Assembly (NCBI GenBank): GCA_018260425.1
Contig: JAGLBD010000013.1
Location: 1 to 64,000, forward strand
Length of the DNA: 64,000 nt
DNA from: Pseudogulbenkiania sp.
GTDB lineage: Bacteria > Pseudomonadota > Gammaproteobacteria > Burkholderiales > Chromobacteriaceae
Reading direction: 5' to 3'
A model generated the notes under the pieces. The model saw nothing but the letters and a program-made list of their open reading frames with translations, was not told where the DNA came from and ran no database searches. Each line of letters opens with the position of its first letter. The first letter of the stretch is position 1. Below, in pieces: positions 10,767-21,228 of this stretch. Both the position numbers and the translations under genes were made by a program.

Positions 10767-13304
10767 TTACCGAGTCAGGAACTTTAAATCATAGAGCATG
10801 TTCAGCGCTTCGCGAGGAGAGATTGCATCCACGTCCAGATCCTGTAGCGTTTCGATGACCGGATGCGGCTCCGGTTCGACAGGCAAAGGCTGGCTGAACA
10901 GGTCTGGCTGGTGACGAGTTGCGGCGTGGCTCTCCAGTTCGGCGAGATGGCGCCGCGCCTCGCGGATCACCCGGGGCGGGACACCGGCCAACTGGGCGAC
11001 GGCAAGGCCGTAACTCTGGCTGGCCGGGCCATCTTCGACATGATGGAGAAACACGATGCGGTCATTGTGTTCGACGGCCGAGAGATGCACATTGCTGACG
11101 GTCGGATAGTCCGACGACAAGCGGGTCAGTTCGAAATAGTGCGTGGCGAACAGGGTATAGGACCGATTCTTTTCAATCAGCGCCCGGGCAATCGCCCAGG
11201 CCAGTGCCAGACCGTCAAACGTGGAAGTACCACGTCCCACTTCATCCATCAGCACCAGACTGTGTTCGCCGGCATTGTTGAGAATGTTGGCGGTTTCGGT
11301 CATCTCCACCATGAAGGTGGAGCGCCCGCCCGCCAGATCATCCGACGCCCCGATCCGCGTGAAAATCCGGTCAACCGGACCGATCACGGCGCGACTGGCC
11401 GGTACGAAGCTGCCCACATGTGCCAGCAGGGTAATCAGTGCAGTCTGACGCATATAGGTTGATTTACCACCCATATTGGGGCCGGTGATCAACAGCAATT
11501 TGCGGCTATCCGACAGTCGGGTGTGGTTGGCGATGAAACGATCCACCTGGCTTTCCACCACCGGATGCCGGCCCTCGACAATCTCCAGTGTCGGTTGGCT
11601 GACGAATTCCGGCTCCACATAATTGCCCAGCACCGCCCGGGCCGCAAAGGCCAGCAGGACATCCAGTGTCGCGACGGCATCCGCCAGGCGTTTGAGTTCT
11701 CCGATGGCCGGTGCCAACTCGTCCAGCAACGCTTCGTAGAGCTGTTTTTCCAGTGCCAGTGCGCGGTCCTGCGCCGAGAGGGCCTTGTCCTCGAAGGTTT
11801 TCAGTTCCGGGGTGATGTAACGCTCGGCATTCTTCAGGGTCTGACGGCGGCGATAGTCTTCCGGCACCTTGTCGGAATGCAAGCGCGATACCTCGATATA
11901 GAAACCATGTACGCGGTTGAACTCGACCTTGAGGGTGGAAATGCCGGTGCGTTCGCGCTCGCGGGCTTCCAGTTCCAGCAGGAACTCGCCGCAGTGCGTC
12001 TGGATGTTGCGCAATTCGTCGAGGTCGGCATGGTAACCGTCATTGATGACGCCGCCATCGCGCAGGAAAGTGGCCGGTTCGGCGTGAATGGCGCGTTCGA
12101 GCAGTCCGGCCAACGGGGCAACCGCGGGCAGTGACTGGCCGATCCGGCCAAGCAAAGGACTTTCCAGTCCGCCAAGTCCCTGGCACACCTCGTCCAGTCG
12201 GCGAATGGAGTCACGCAGGGCCGAGAGGTCGCGGGGGCGTGCCGAACGCAAGGCGATCCGTGCGGTGATCCGTTCGATATCGGCGACCTCGCGCAAGGGC
12301 GTGGCCATGTCTTCATGCCGCTCGATCAGTTCGCGAACCGCAAACAAGCGCTCGCCGATGGCGGCATGACTGCGCAGGGGATGATGCAGCCAACGCGCCA
12401 GTTGGCGACTGCCCATGCTGGTCGCACAATTGTCCAGCAAGGAAAACAGGGTCGGTGCCCGTTCGCCGCGGATGGTTTCGGTGAGTTCCAGATTGCGACG
12501 GGTCGCGGCATCCATGCGGATCAGGTCGCGCTGGTCTTCGACACCCAGCGTGGCGATATGGGCCGGGTTGACCCCCTGCGTTCCCTTGACATAGCCCAGC
12601 AGGGCACCGGCGGCGCCAATGGCGACGGTCATGTCTTCTGCGCCGAAACCGGCCAGGTCCCGGGTACCGAAATGACGTGTCAGGGTGGTGTGGGCCGAGT
12701 CCGGGTCGAACTGCCAGGCAGGGAGTTTTTTACGGGCGCCCGGCCAGTTTTCCAGCAGGGCGACCGTCAGGTCGTCGGGCAGCAGCATTTCCGCCGGACG
12801 GAGGCGTTCCAGTTCGGCGGGGAGCTCGTCAACCGAACTTTCCAGAATACGGAATTCGCCACTGGCGACCGACATCCAGGCAATCCCGAGGCGGCCACGC
12901 TGGCTGGCCAGCGCCACGATGATATTGTCGTGCTTGTCGTCCAGCAAGGCGGCATCGGTGACGGTGCCGGGCGTGACGATACGCATGACTTTACGTTCTA
13001 CCGGGCCTTTGCTGGTGGCCGGATCACCGATTTGTTCGCAGATGGCCACCGACTCGCCAAGACGCACCAGCCGGGCCAGGTATTGTTCGGCAGCATGGTA
13101 GGGAACCCCTGCCATCTTGATCGGTTGCCCGGCGGTGCTGCCCCGGGTGGTCAGAGTGATATCCAGCAGACGCGCGGCCTTTTCGGCATCCTCGAAGAAC
13201 AACTCGTAAAAGTCACCCATCCGGTAGAACACCAGCTTGTCGGTGTGTTCGCTTTTGATGGCGAGGTATTGCATCATCATCGGGGTGTGCTGGGGTGTGG
13301 TCAT
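10767..13304 (-). CDS. mutS: DNA mismatch repair protein MutS
   Basis: [15 protein letters not shown]...[17 protein letters not shown]...[18 protein letters not shown]. Confidence 0.98.
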   Translation of the reverse strand: MTTPQHTPMMMQYLAIKSEHTDKLVFYRMGDFYELFFEDAEKAARLLDITLTTRGSTAGQPIKMAGVPYHAAEQYLARLVRLGESVAICEQIGDPATSKGPVERKVMRIVTPGTVTDAALLDDKHDNIIVALASQRGRLGIAWMSVASGEFRILESSVDELPAELERLRPAEMLLPDDLTVALLENWPGARKKLPAWQFDPDSAHTTLTRHFGTRDLAGFGAEDMTVAIGAAGALLGYVKGTQGVNPAHIATLGVEDQRDLIRMDAATRRNLELTETIRGERAPTLFSLLDNCATSMGSRQLARWLHHPLRSHAAIGERLFAVRELIERHEDMATPLREVADIERITARIALRSARPRDLSALRDSIRRLDEVCQGLGGLESPLLGRIGQSLPAVAPLAGLLERAIHAEPATFLRDGGVINDGYHADLDELRNIQTHCGEFLLELEARERERTGISTLKVEFNRVHGFYIEVSRLHSDKVPEDYRRRQTLKNAERYITPELKTFEDKALSAQDRALALEKQLYEALLDELAPAIGELKRLADAVATLDVLLAFAARAVLGNYVEPEFVSQPTLEIVEGRHPVVESQVDRFIANHTRLSDSRKLLLITGPNMGGKSTYMRQTALITLLAHVGSFVPASRAVIGPVDRIFTRIGASDDLAGGRSTFMVEMTETANILNNAGEHSLVLMDEVGRGTSTFDGLALAWAIARALIEKNRSYTLFATHYFELTRLSSDYPTVSNVHLSAVEHNDRIVFLHHVEDGPASQSYGLAVAQLAGVPPRVIREARRHLAELESHAATRHQPDLFSQPLPVEPEPHPVIETLQDLDVDAISPREALNMLYDLKFLTR

Positions 13305-13522
13305 GGCGCGTCGGTTTCCGTAAGTCGAGATGGCGACGCCCCGGCAGGCGGGGCGTGGTCAGCCGTCAATTTTACCCGAGCCGGCCGGTGGGGAACAGGG
13401 CAACGATCCTGTCAACGGCTCCTCGCCAGAACAATGATGTTTTCATGACGAGGTCAACCCCGGGAACCGTGCTACGTTAGTAACGAGCAGAGCCGCGTTG
13501 TTTTTCTCCGGGAGAGCCCAGG

Positions 13523-15031
13523 GTGACACACTGTCTGAAAACCGTACTGGCGTGTTTGACCGCGAGCCTGCTGACCGGGGGCTGTGTCGCCGTGTCTCAG
13601 GCGCCGCCACGCTCGAAGCCGCCTGCCAATCCGCTACCCCTGCTGGAGCGGATCAGTTACGGCGCCGATCCGGCCAGCGTTGCCGCCTTGCAGGATGCGG
13701 GAACGGAGCGTTACGTGTGGTTGCAGCTGCATCCCGGCCCGGATGCCGGATTGCCGCCGGTCGTTGCCCGCCATATTGAAGCCATGACGATCAGTCAGCG
13801 TCCGGTGGAGGTGCTGTGGCGCGACAGCGAACGTCAACGGCGGTTGGCCGAGGCCTTGCCTGACCCCAATGCACGCAAGCTGGCCCGGGACGCCTGGCAG
13901 AAGAGTTCTGCCGACCTTGCGTATGAGACGCGCAGTCGTACCTTGCTCATGGCGGTCTACTCTTCATACGGACTCCGGGAAATCATGACCGGTTTCTGGA
14001 TGAACCATTTCTCGGTGTTCGAGGGTAAGGGCATGATCCGGGTGCTGGTGGCCGATTATGAAAGCCGCCTGCGCGAACATGCCCTGGGACGCTTCCGGGA
14101 TTTGCTGGAGGTGACGGCTCATCATCCGGCCATGCTGCGCTATCTGGACAATGAACAGAATGCTGCCGGTCATCTCAATGAAAACTATGCCCGCGAACTG
14201 ATGGAGCTGCACACGCTTGGCATCGGTGGCGGCTACACGCAGCGCGATGTTCAGGAGTTGGCGCGGGTACTCACCGGGGTCGGTATCGAACGGGAGGCGG
14301 GACCGCCCCGCATCCGCAAGACCCTGCTCAACCAGTATGTTGCCCGTGGTGTGTTCGAATTCAATCCGGAACGTCACGACTATGGTGCCAAGTGGTTTCT
14401 CGGTCAGCCTATTCGCGGCCGTGGTCTGGCCGAACTGGACGAGGCGCTCGACCGCCTGGCGGCCAGCCCGGCGACGGCACATTTCATCAGTCGCAAGCTG
14501 GCGGTGCTGTTTGTCAGTGAAGCACCGTCACCGGCGTTGGTCGAGCAACTGAGCACCCGTTATCTGGCCTCGGACGGGTCGATTGCCAGCGTGCTGGATG
14601 CTTTGTTTCACTCCAGGGAGTTTGTGCAGGCTCCCCGGACTCGTTTCAAAGACCCGTTGCGCTACGTCCTGTCGGCTGCCCGTTTGGCAAACGGGCAGGC
14701 GGGGCTGGTGAACATCGATGCCGTCAACGGCGGGTTAAATCGTTTGGGCAGGCCGTTATATGGCCATACCACGCCAGACGGTTATCCGTCGGACGAGGCC
14801 TCCTGGTCCAGTGCCGGACAACTGAACCGGCGTTTCGAGGTGGCACGCATGATGGCGCAGCGCCTGGCGCCGGATCGTCAAGGCAAGGGGCAGGGCCCCT
14901 GGCTGGCGACATCGGTTTTCACGCGCTATGCCACGTTGTCACCGGCAAGCCGTGCGGTGCTGGCAGGGGCGAGTGCGCCGCAGGACTGGAACAGCTATCT
15001 GCTGTCCTCCCCTGAATTCATGCAGTATTGA
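13523..15031 (+). CDS. DUF1800 family protein
   Basis: Exported N-terminus; MNHFSVF, HPAMLRYLDNEQN, NENYARELMELHTLGIGGGYTQRDVQELARVLTG; GTG start. Confidence 0.85.
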   Translation: MTHCLKTVLACLTASLLTGGCVAVSQAPPRSKPPANPLPLLERISYGADPASVAALQDAGTERYVWLQLHPGPDAGLPPVVARHIEAMTISQRPVEVLWRDSERQRRLAEALPDPNARKLARDAWQKSSADLAYETRSRTLLMAVYSSYGLREIMTGFWMNHFSVFEGKGMIRVLVADYESRLREHALGRFRDLLEVTAHHPAMLRYLDNEQNAAGHLNENYARELMELHTLGIGGGYTQRDVQELARVLTGVGIEREAGPPRIRKTLLNQYVARGVFEFNPERHDYGAKWFLGQPIRGRGLAELDEALDRLAASPATAHFISRKLAVLFVSEAPSPALVEQLSTRYLASDGSIASVLDALFHSREFVQAPRTRFKDPLRYVLSAARLANGQAGLVNIDAVNGGLNRLGRPLYGHTTPDGYPSDEASWSSAGQLNRRFEVARMMAQRLAPDRQGKGQGPWLATSVFTRYATLSPASRAVLAGASAPQDWNSYLLSSPEFMQY

Positions 15032-15045
15032 TGCGAGGTGGTCTG

Positions 15046-16233
15046 ATGAACCGTCGACACGTGCTCAAATCACTCGGACTGCTCTCCCTGGCGTCGATGT
15101 CAGGGCAGTTGTTTGCGGCCCCGACGCCGGGAATCCCTCGTTTTTTGCTGGTGTTTCTCCGCGGCGGCTATGATGCAGCCCATCTGTTGGTACCGGTCGG
15201 CAGCGACTTTTATTACGCGTCCCGCCCGACCCTGGCGATTGCCCGTCCGGGCAGTGCGACGCAGGCCGCCTTGCCGCTGGATAGCGACTGGGGGTTACAT
15301 CCTGCGCTGGAAGCCAGTCTGTTCCCTCATTTTGCCGCAGGGGAGTTGGCCTTCGTGCCGTTTGCCGGGACGCCGGATCTTTCCCGTAGTCATTTCGAAA
15401 CCCAGGACAGCATTGAAACGGGACTGGCGCCGGGCATGCGTGCGGACGTCCACTCCGGCTTCCTCAATCGTCTGGCCGGCGAATTGTGTGCCGTGCCGGC
15501 TATGTCCTTTACCGAGCAGTTGCCGCTGGTGTTTCGTGGTCGCGAGTCCATTCCCAATATGGCGTTGCGCACAGCCATCCATCCGGCCATGGCGGCCGCA
15601 CAACGTACCGCCTTGCAGGCCATGTACCGTGGCAGCCGGTTCGACACGGCGGTGGAGGAAGGCTTTGCCTTGAACGAGGAAGTGCAGCGTCAGGTGCTGG
15701 CCGGTATGGATGCCGCCGGGCGTTCGGCGTTATCGGCGCGTGGCTTCGAAGGCGAGGCGCGCCGGATAGCCCGGCTGATGCGTGAGGACTATCCCCTGGG
15801 TTTTGTCGATGTGGGGGGCTGGGACACCCATGTGAATCAGGGGGGAGTAACCGGGTATCTGGCCAGTCGCTTCGACGAGTTGGGGCAGGGGCTGGCCGCC
15901 TTCGCCGCCGAAATGGGACCGGTCTGGAAAGACACCACCGTCGTGGTGATCAGCGAGTTTGGCCGGACCTTTCGCGAGAATGGCAATCGCGGTACCGATC
16001 ACGGTCATGGCTCGGTGTACTGGGTGCTTGGCGGGCGTGTCGCCGGTGGCAGGATTCGTGGCGAGCAATGTGTTGTTTCCGCGGCCACGCTGTTCCAGAA
16101 CCGGGATTATCCGGTGCTGAATGACTATCGTGCCGTGTTGGGAGGACTCTTTGGCCGACTGTATGGTTTGTCGCCGGAGCGTTTGCAGCGGGTATTTCCC
16201 GGTGTGCAGGCCAGTGACATCGGCGTGTTGTAA
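15046..16233 (+). CDS. DUF1501 family protein with Tat-like signal
   Basis: MNRRHVLKSLGLLSL N-terminus, FLLVFLRGGYDAAHLLVPVG, VVVISEFGRTFRENGNRGTDHGHGS. Confidence 0.87.
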   Translation: MNRRHVLKSLGLLSLASMSGQLFAAPTPGIPRFLLVFLRGGYDAAHLLVPVGSDFYYASRPTLAIARPGSATQAALPLDSDWGLHPALEASLFPHFAAGELAFVPFAGTPDLSRSHFETQDSIETGLAPGMRADVHSGFLNRLAGELCAVPAMSFTEQLPLVFRGRESIPNMALRTAIHPAMAAAQRTALQAMYRGSRFDTAVEEGFALNEEVQRQVLAGMDAAGRSALSARGFEGEARRIARLMREDYPLGFVDVGGWDTHVNQGGVTGYLASRFDELGQGLAAFAAEMGPVWKDTTVVVISEFGRTFRENGNRGTDHGHGSVYWVLGGRVAGGRIRGEQCVVSAATLFQNRDYPVLNDYRAVLGGLFGRLYGLSPERLQRVFPGVQASDIGVL

Positions 16234-16402
16234 GCCGGCAACACGTCCAGGGCGCTGCCGGTCCTGCGTGTCAGGGATTTCTGTGTTGAGTGAAGGATGG
16301 CGCCGGGGGCTAATGGGGGGCAGGGATTTAACTGACATGCTTGGCGGGCAGTTCAACCTTTTCGGGATGCTGTCTTTCCCGATATTTTCAGGAGATTGCC
16401 TT

Positions 16403-16723
16403 ATGGCTCAACCCATCGCGACCGATACCGTTGATTACAACGTGGTGTATCGTTTTTTCAGCTGGTTCGGTAACAAAATCAAAGACACGTTCAACGCAGC
16501 CGTCGATACAGTGAAAGGCTGGCTTGGCCTGGCTGATGAAGCTCCGGCCTTGCCCGAGCAGAGTGCGGAGGTTCCTCCGGCCGTGTCCGAGTCGACCCCG
16601 GATATCGCCAGCGTCACCGAGGTGGCGGGAGCCGTGCTCGAACCCGAATGGCTGGCCGACCATGAGAACCAGCTCGATGCGGATATGGCGTTCTGCGACA
16701 CCGGGAATGGCATGGTGCTCTGA
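16403..16723 (+). CDS. Small acidic protein, function unknown
   Basis: 106 aa from an ATG with strong SD (caggagattgccttATG), own downstream terminator. Confidence 0.7.
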   Translation: MAQPIATDTVDYNVVYRFFSWFGNKIKDTFNAAVDTVKGWLGLADEAPALPEQSAEVPPAVSESTPDIASVTEVAGAVLEPEWLADHENQLDADMAFCDTGNGMVL

Positions 16724-16752
16724 CCGGAGCCCCGTGTCGCCGATACGTCAAG

Positions 16753-16789
16753 ATGATCCCCTGATGTCTGCGGGGATCATTTTTCTTTG
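16753..16789 (+). terminator. Intrinsic terminator of the 106-aa gene
   Basis: ATGATCCCC-N10-GGGGATCAT followed by TTTTCTTT. Confidence 0.85.
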
Positions 16790-18075
16790 AGCGCACCCTG
16801 CAAGCGGTCTTGCAGGGGTTTCATCCAATACTGCAGCAAGGTGCGCTCGCCGGTCTTGATCATGGCCACGGCCGGCATGCCGGGACGCAGATCCCGGATC
16901 GGCTGCAGGGTCCGGGGGTCCGGGGTCAGTCTGACCTTCACCAGAAAATAGGCTTGACCGGTGCGCGGGTCGGTTTGGGTATCGGCGCCGACCGTGTCCA
17001 CCACCCCGGCAACCGTTGGCGTGGTGGCCTGTGCCAGTGCCGGGAACCGGGTTTCCACCGCCAGCCCGGGATGGACCTTGTCGATCCGGTGTGCCGCCAG
17101 GCGTACTTCGACCAGCAGCGTGTCCCGCACCGGGACGATTTCCATCAATGTCTGGCCTTCGCTGACGATGGCACCCGTACCGTGCAGCGCCAGTCCGGCG
17201 ACGACGCCTTCCAGCGGTGCCACATGCTCCAGCAAACCCGCTTCGTGGGTCTCCTGAATCAAACGGGCTTCCAGTTCGTCCACTTCGCTGCTGACCGAGG
17301 TCAGGCGGGCTTCCTGCTCGTTACGCTGCTGCAAGCGCTTCTGTTGGTAACGGTAGTGTTGTTCGGCAAGCCCGGAACGCAGGCGACCCAGTCCCGCCCG
17401 GGTCTCGGCCAATTGTCCCTCCAGCAGGGCCAGTTGCCGTTGTCGCGCCGCGACGGTGAGTTTCGGAAAATAGCCTTGTGCCGCGAGTGCGGCGAGTTCG
17501 GTCAATTCGCTTTGCAGGGAGTGCCGTTCCTGTTGGCGGGCGGATAGCAGGGCCTGCTGTCCGGCCAACTGTTGGCGCAGCCCCTCCCGGGTTTCCTCCA
17601 GTAGCACGGATTCGTTTAACTCGGCACGGCGGCGTGTCGCAAACCGGCCTTGCTGCAATGCCACCATGGGCGCGGCCTCCTTATGCCAGATGCCGGACAG
17701 CCGTGGGTCGAAGTCAATGGTGTTGGCTTCAATCGATTCGGCGCGCAGGCGGTCGCGTTCTGCCAGTGCCCGGATCAAACGAGTGCGGGTCATGGACAGG
17801 CGGGCGTCAATGTTCTGCCCGTCCAGCCGCAGCAATCGCTGGCCCCGTTTGACCGGCTGGCCTTCCTGTACGGCCAGTTCGCTGACCCGGCCGCTGCGGG
17901 TAGCCTGAATGGTTTGGCGCAGCAATGAGGCACGGACAACACCTTCTGCCGTTTCTCCGGCATCCAGCGGGGCGAAGGAGGCCCACAGGCCGAAACCGGC
18001 GACACTGCCCAGAATGAGGGCGATGCTGCGCCGGGGTTTCAGTCGGGTGTCGAGTCTACGTTCAGTGTGTTTCAT
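16777..18075 (-). CDS. HlyD family type I secretion periplasmic adaptor
   Basis: Single N-terminal TM, long coiled coil, C-terminal LRPGMPAVAMIKTGERTLLQYWMKPLQDRL. Confidence 0.9.
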   Translation of the reverse strand: MKHTERRLDTRLKPRRSIALILGSVAGFGLWASFAPLDAGETAEGVVRASLLRQTIQATRSGRVSELAVQEGQPVKRGQRLLRLDGQNIDARLSMTRTRLIRALAERDRLRAESIEANTIDFDPRLSGIWHKEAAPMVALQQGRFATRRRAELNESVLLEETREGLRQQLAGQQALLSARQQERHSLQSELTELAALAAQGYFPKLTVAARQRQLALLEGQLAETRAGLGRLRSGLAEQHYRYQQKRLQQRNEQEARLTSVSSEVDELEARLIQETHEAGLLEHVAPLEGVVAGLALHGTGAIVSEGQTLMEIVPVRDTLLVEVRLAAHRIDKVHPGLAVETRFPALAQATTPTVAGVVDTVGADTQTDPRTGQAYFLVKVRLTPDPRTLQPIRDLRPGMPAVAMIKTGERTLLQYWMKPLQDRLQGALKEK

Positions 18076-18946
18076 GGAATGTCGGCTTATCCGCTATCGA
18101 CAGGCGTTGCCACGCCTGCCATGCCTCCCTGAGCCGGGGCACGGCCGTCATCAGCTGTTCGACCGGCTGCAGGGTTCGGGACATCAAAATGCTCGCTGCA
18201 ATCATCATGCCGGGGGTGATGATGCCCTGAATGGCCAGCCAGGCACCGAGCGCCAGGCCTCCCGATTGCAGGGTGGTGCGCAAGCCGTGCTGAATGGCCA
18301 GGCTGTTGGCGGTGTGCTCGGCCCGCCGGCTATGCCACTGCAGCCAGCGGCGATAGTCGAATTGCCAGGACGGACTGTCCGGCGCGGCGTTGTGCCAGCG
18401 AAGCGCGGCGCTGCGGGCAGGTTGTCGGAGACGTTGGTCGCCGTGATGCCGCCAACGGGCGAGCAGTAGCATCAAGCTGGCTCCGCTCAGGACCACTACG
18501 CCGAACAGAGGGTGAAACACTAGACACAGGGCCAGATGTGCCGGCAGCCACAGGGCATCGGTCAGGTGGGCCAGAGGGGGGGCGGTCAGGGTATCGCGCA
18601 AGGTGGCAAGGTCTTTGGCGTGGTTTGGCGTGAGCCGGGTGCGGGAGCGGCGCAATTGCAGGGACAGCATCAAGCCGATGCGGTTGCCTAACCGGACCTG
18701 GGCCTGACCCCGCATGGCCTCCAGCAGACTGCCGGTCGCAAGGCCTGCGAGGGTGATCAACGCCAGCAACAGCAGCGTGGCGGCATTGCCGCTGGCGAGT
18801 ACCCGGTCGTAAACCTGCAGCATGAACAGCACCGGAATCAAGCCGGCAACATTGATGGCCAGGCTGAGCACGACCAGCAGTGCGCAGGCGAGGCGCAGCG
18901 ACGGGGTCCGGTTGACCTGGCGGAGAAGCGTGAGGAATGAGGGCAT
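18062..18946 (-). CDS. Type I secretion ABC transporter transmembrane domain (PrtD-like), no nucleotide-binding domain
   Basis: VLFMLQVYDRVLASGNAATLLLLALI...MSRTLQPVEQLMTAVPRLREAWQAWQRLS then stop; no Walker A, signature or Walker B. Confidence 0.82.
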   Translation of the reverse strand: MPSFLTLLRQVNRTPSLRLACALLVVLSLAINVAGLIPVLFMLQVYDRVLASGNAATLLLLALITLAGLATGSLLEAMRGQAQVRLGNRIGLMLSLQLRRSRTRLTPNHAKDLATLRDTLTAPPLAHLTDALWLPAHLALCLVFHPLFGVVVLSGASLMLLLARWRHHGDQRLRQPARSAALRWHNAAPDSPSWQFDYRRWLQWHSRRAEHTANSLAIQHGLRTTLQSGGLALGAWLAIQGIITPGMMIAASILMSRTLQPVEQLMTAVPRLREAWQAWQRLSIADKPTFHETH

Positions 18947-19039
18947 GGCGAGTCGCGCGAAATAGGCGGGTTAATTCCGTATTGCGCAGACTCTCACTAG
19001 TGCTGGCCGGTGTTCCAGCCAGAGACGGGACGCTGGGCG

Positions 19040-20206
19040 TTATCCGTCGGTAGGTTCAGAAAACCCCGAACGGGTCAGCCACAGACACAGGCCACCGAGC
19101 AGTACGATGGCACTGCCCAGTCGCCACTCGGCGGCCAGCGGCAGACTGGCGAGCATGGCGCTGAACAGGGCGGCTGACATCATCTGCACGCAGCCGAGCA
19201 CGGCCGCTGCCCGTCCGGCGCCATGTGGGAAAGCGGTCATGGCCAGACCATTGGCCGGGCCAAGCGTCAGGGCAAATCCCAGACTGACCACGCCGACCGG
19301 AAGCATGTAGTGCCATGGCGCACTAAACCCGGATACCAGCAGCATCAGGATCCCTCCGGCCATCATCAGCACCAGCCCTTCGGTCAGCACCCGGTGACGG
19401 CCACGCCGTTGTATGCGTCGTGTCACGACGAGGCTTGCGGCGATCAGCAGCAGGGCATTGGCCGCGAAGTAGCTACTGAAAGCCAGTGGCGACAGCCCGG
19501 CCTTGTCGATCATGATTTCCGGAGCCAGTGTGACATAGCTGATGATGATCATCAGTGCCGCGGCACAGCAACTGCCATAGCGCTGGAAATGGCGGTCGCG
19601 CAGCACCTGGGCAAAGGAGAGTGGAATCTCGTCGGCCATGGTGCGTGGCCGGCGGGTTTCCGGCATGAGCCGCAGTGTGGCAAGGCCGATCAGAGCGGCG
19701 ATGACCGCCAGTGCCGCAAAGGTGGATTGCCAGCCCGCCGCTTGCACCAACACGGCGCCGGCCAGAGGAGCCGCGGAGGGGACGATGTTCAAGGCACCGT
19801 TGAGCAGGCTGTAGCGCCGCGCGGCCTCATCGCCGTCAAAGACATCGCGAATGACTGAAAACGCCACGACCGACGTGGCGCTGGCCCCCAGTCCTTGCAG
19901 CAGCCGCAAGCCGATCAGCACCGGCAGGTTGGCGGCGAGCGGAATCAATGCCGCGGCGGTACCGTACAGCAGGACGCCGGCCAATGCGACCGGGCGTCGG
20001 CCGATGCGGTCGGAGAGGGGGCCGAACAGTAATTGCCCGGGCCCGATACTGAGCACGAAGGCACTGAGGGTCAACTGGACATCATGGAGGAAGTGCTGCG
20101 CCATGGCCGGCATGGCCGGTAGATACAGGTCGATTCCGAGCGGATTGAGCAGAATCAGCAACATGGCGCCGAGCGTGGTCAGCAGCGTGAAACGGTGTCG
20201 TTGCAT
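19040..20206 (-). CDS. MFS multidrug efflux transporter, Bcr/CflA-like
   Basis: GIDLYLPAMPAMAQHF...QLTLSAFVLSIGPGQLLFGPLSDRIGRRPVALAGV. Confidence 0.88.
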   Translation of the reverse strand: MQRHRFTLLTTLGAMLLILLNPLGIDLYLPAMPAMAQHFLHDVQLTLSAFVLSIGPGQLLFGPLSDRIGRRPVALAGVLLYGTAAALIPLAANLPVLIGLRLLQGLGASATSVVAFSVIRDVFDGDEAARRYSLLNGALNIVPSAAPLAGAVLVQAAGWQSTFAALAVIAALIGLATLRLMPETRRPRTMADEIPLSFAQVLRDRHFQRYGSCCAAALMIIISYVTLAPEIMIDKAGLSPLAFSSYFAANALLLIAASLVVTRRIQRRGRHRVLTEGLVLMMAGGILMLLVSGFSAPWHYMLPVGVVSLGFALTLGPANGLAMTAFPHGAGRAAAVLGCVQMMSAALFSAMLASLPLAAEWRLGSAIVLLGGLCLWLTRSGFSEPTDG

Positions 20207-20232
20207 AAAGCGGGTCTGACGGTTGTGCGTAA

Positions 20233-21123
20233 TCAGGGATTGTCTTCGTTTTGTTGGTTCGTGTCATTGAGCAGCATGGCCAGAAATGCCATGGCGGCCG
20301 GGGTGGGCGTCTCGCCATGGACACAGTACACGCGCCGCACCGGAGCATCCTCGATCGGCAGGGCCACCAGGCCGTGGATGGTGCGGGTCAGGCTTTCCGG
20401 CACCATGCCGATCGCCAGTCCGGCACGGACGATCTGCTCCAGCAGACTATTGTGGGATATCTCGAAACTGACGTGACGGGAAATACCCTTGGCGGCAAAG
20501 GCTTGATCGGTCTGGCGGCGTGCGCCGCTGCCGGCATAGAAATCGACCAGCGTCTGGCCGGCAATGTCGCTCAGGCACAGGGTGCTTGCCGTAGTGAGCG
20601 GGTGCCCGGGAGGCAACAGGGCCATCAAGTGTTCTTCCAGAACGATATGGTGCGGCAAGGGCACCGGGTCTTCGGGACGAAAACCGATCAGTGCGACATC
20701 GGATCGCCCGTTCTGGATGTCCTCGATCAGCGTTTCACTCATGCCGACATACAAACGGATGTTGACCTCCGGGTAGCGCTGATGAAAGCGTGCCAGACAA
20801 TCGACCACCGGCAAGTGTCCGGGGGCGGAAATGATCCCGACCGCCAGTGTGCCGCGCACCAGTCCGCGCGAGGCATCCATTTCGTCGCGCAGCCGGCGTT
20901 CGTCCGCCAGTAGTTGGCGTGCCAGTGGCAAAAACAGCTGCCCTTCGTGCGTCAGGCGCACGCGTCGCGAGGTGCGCTCGAACAGCTTGACGCCCAACGA
21001 CTCTTCCAGCCGGGCGATCTGGTGGCTGAGTGCGGATTGCACGGTATGGCAGCGCTCGGCAGCGCGGGTAAAGTTTTCTTCTTCGGCAACGGCAATGGCA
21101 AAGTGCAACTGGCGCAGGTTCAT
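20233..21123 (-). CDS. LysR family transcriptional regulator
   Basis: MNLRQLHFAIAVAEEENFTRAAERCHTVQSALSHQIARLEESLGVKLFERTSRRVRLT. Confidence 0.93.
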   Translation of the reverse strand: MNLRQLHFAIAVAEEENFTRAAERCHTVQSALSHQIARLEESLGVKLFERTSRRVRLTHEGQLFLPLARQLLADERRLRDEMDASRGLVRGTLAVGIISAPGHLPVVDCLARFHQRYPEVNIRLYVGMSETLIEDIQNGRSDVALIGFRPEDPVPLPHHIVLEEHLMALLPPGHPLTTASTLCLSDIAGQTLVDFYAGSGARRQTDQAFAAKGISRHVSFEISHNSLLEQIVRAGLAIGMVPESLTRTIHGLVALPIEDAPVRRVYCVHGETPTPAAMAFLAMLLNDTNQQNEDNP

Positions 21124-21152
21124 GATAACCATCGTGATTTGCGATTAATATG

Positions 21153-21167
21153 ATGATTATAAATCAT
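21153..21167. promoter_or_regulatory. Putative LysR-type operator in the divergent intergenic region
   Basis: ATGATT-ATA-AATCAT perfect inverted repeat containing T-N11-A. Confidence 0.5.
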
Positions 21168-21228
21168 TGGATGTGATGGTTGCTTTTGACGATACTCACG
21201 GCCATACCCCACCGAACAAGGACGTACC

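Noticed and set aside
13333-13351. GC hairpin CGCCCCgGCAGgCGGGGCG upstream of mutS
   Set aside because: No T-run, no promoter context, and GC-rich palindromes are expected by chance here.
12315-13448. 377-aa ORF antisense to mutS
   Set aside because: Shadow ORF; mutS is unambiguous.
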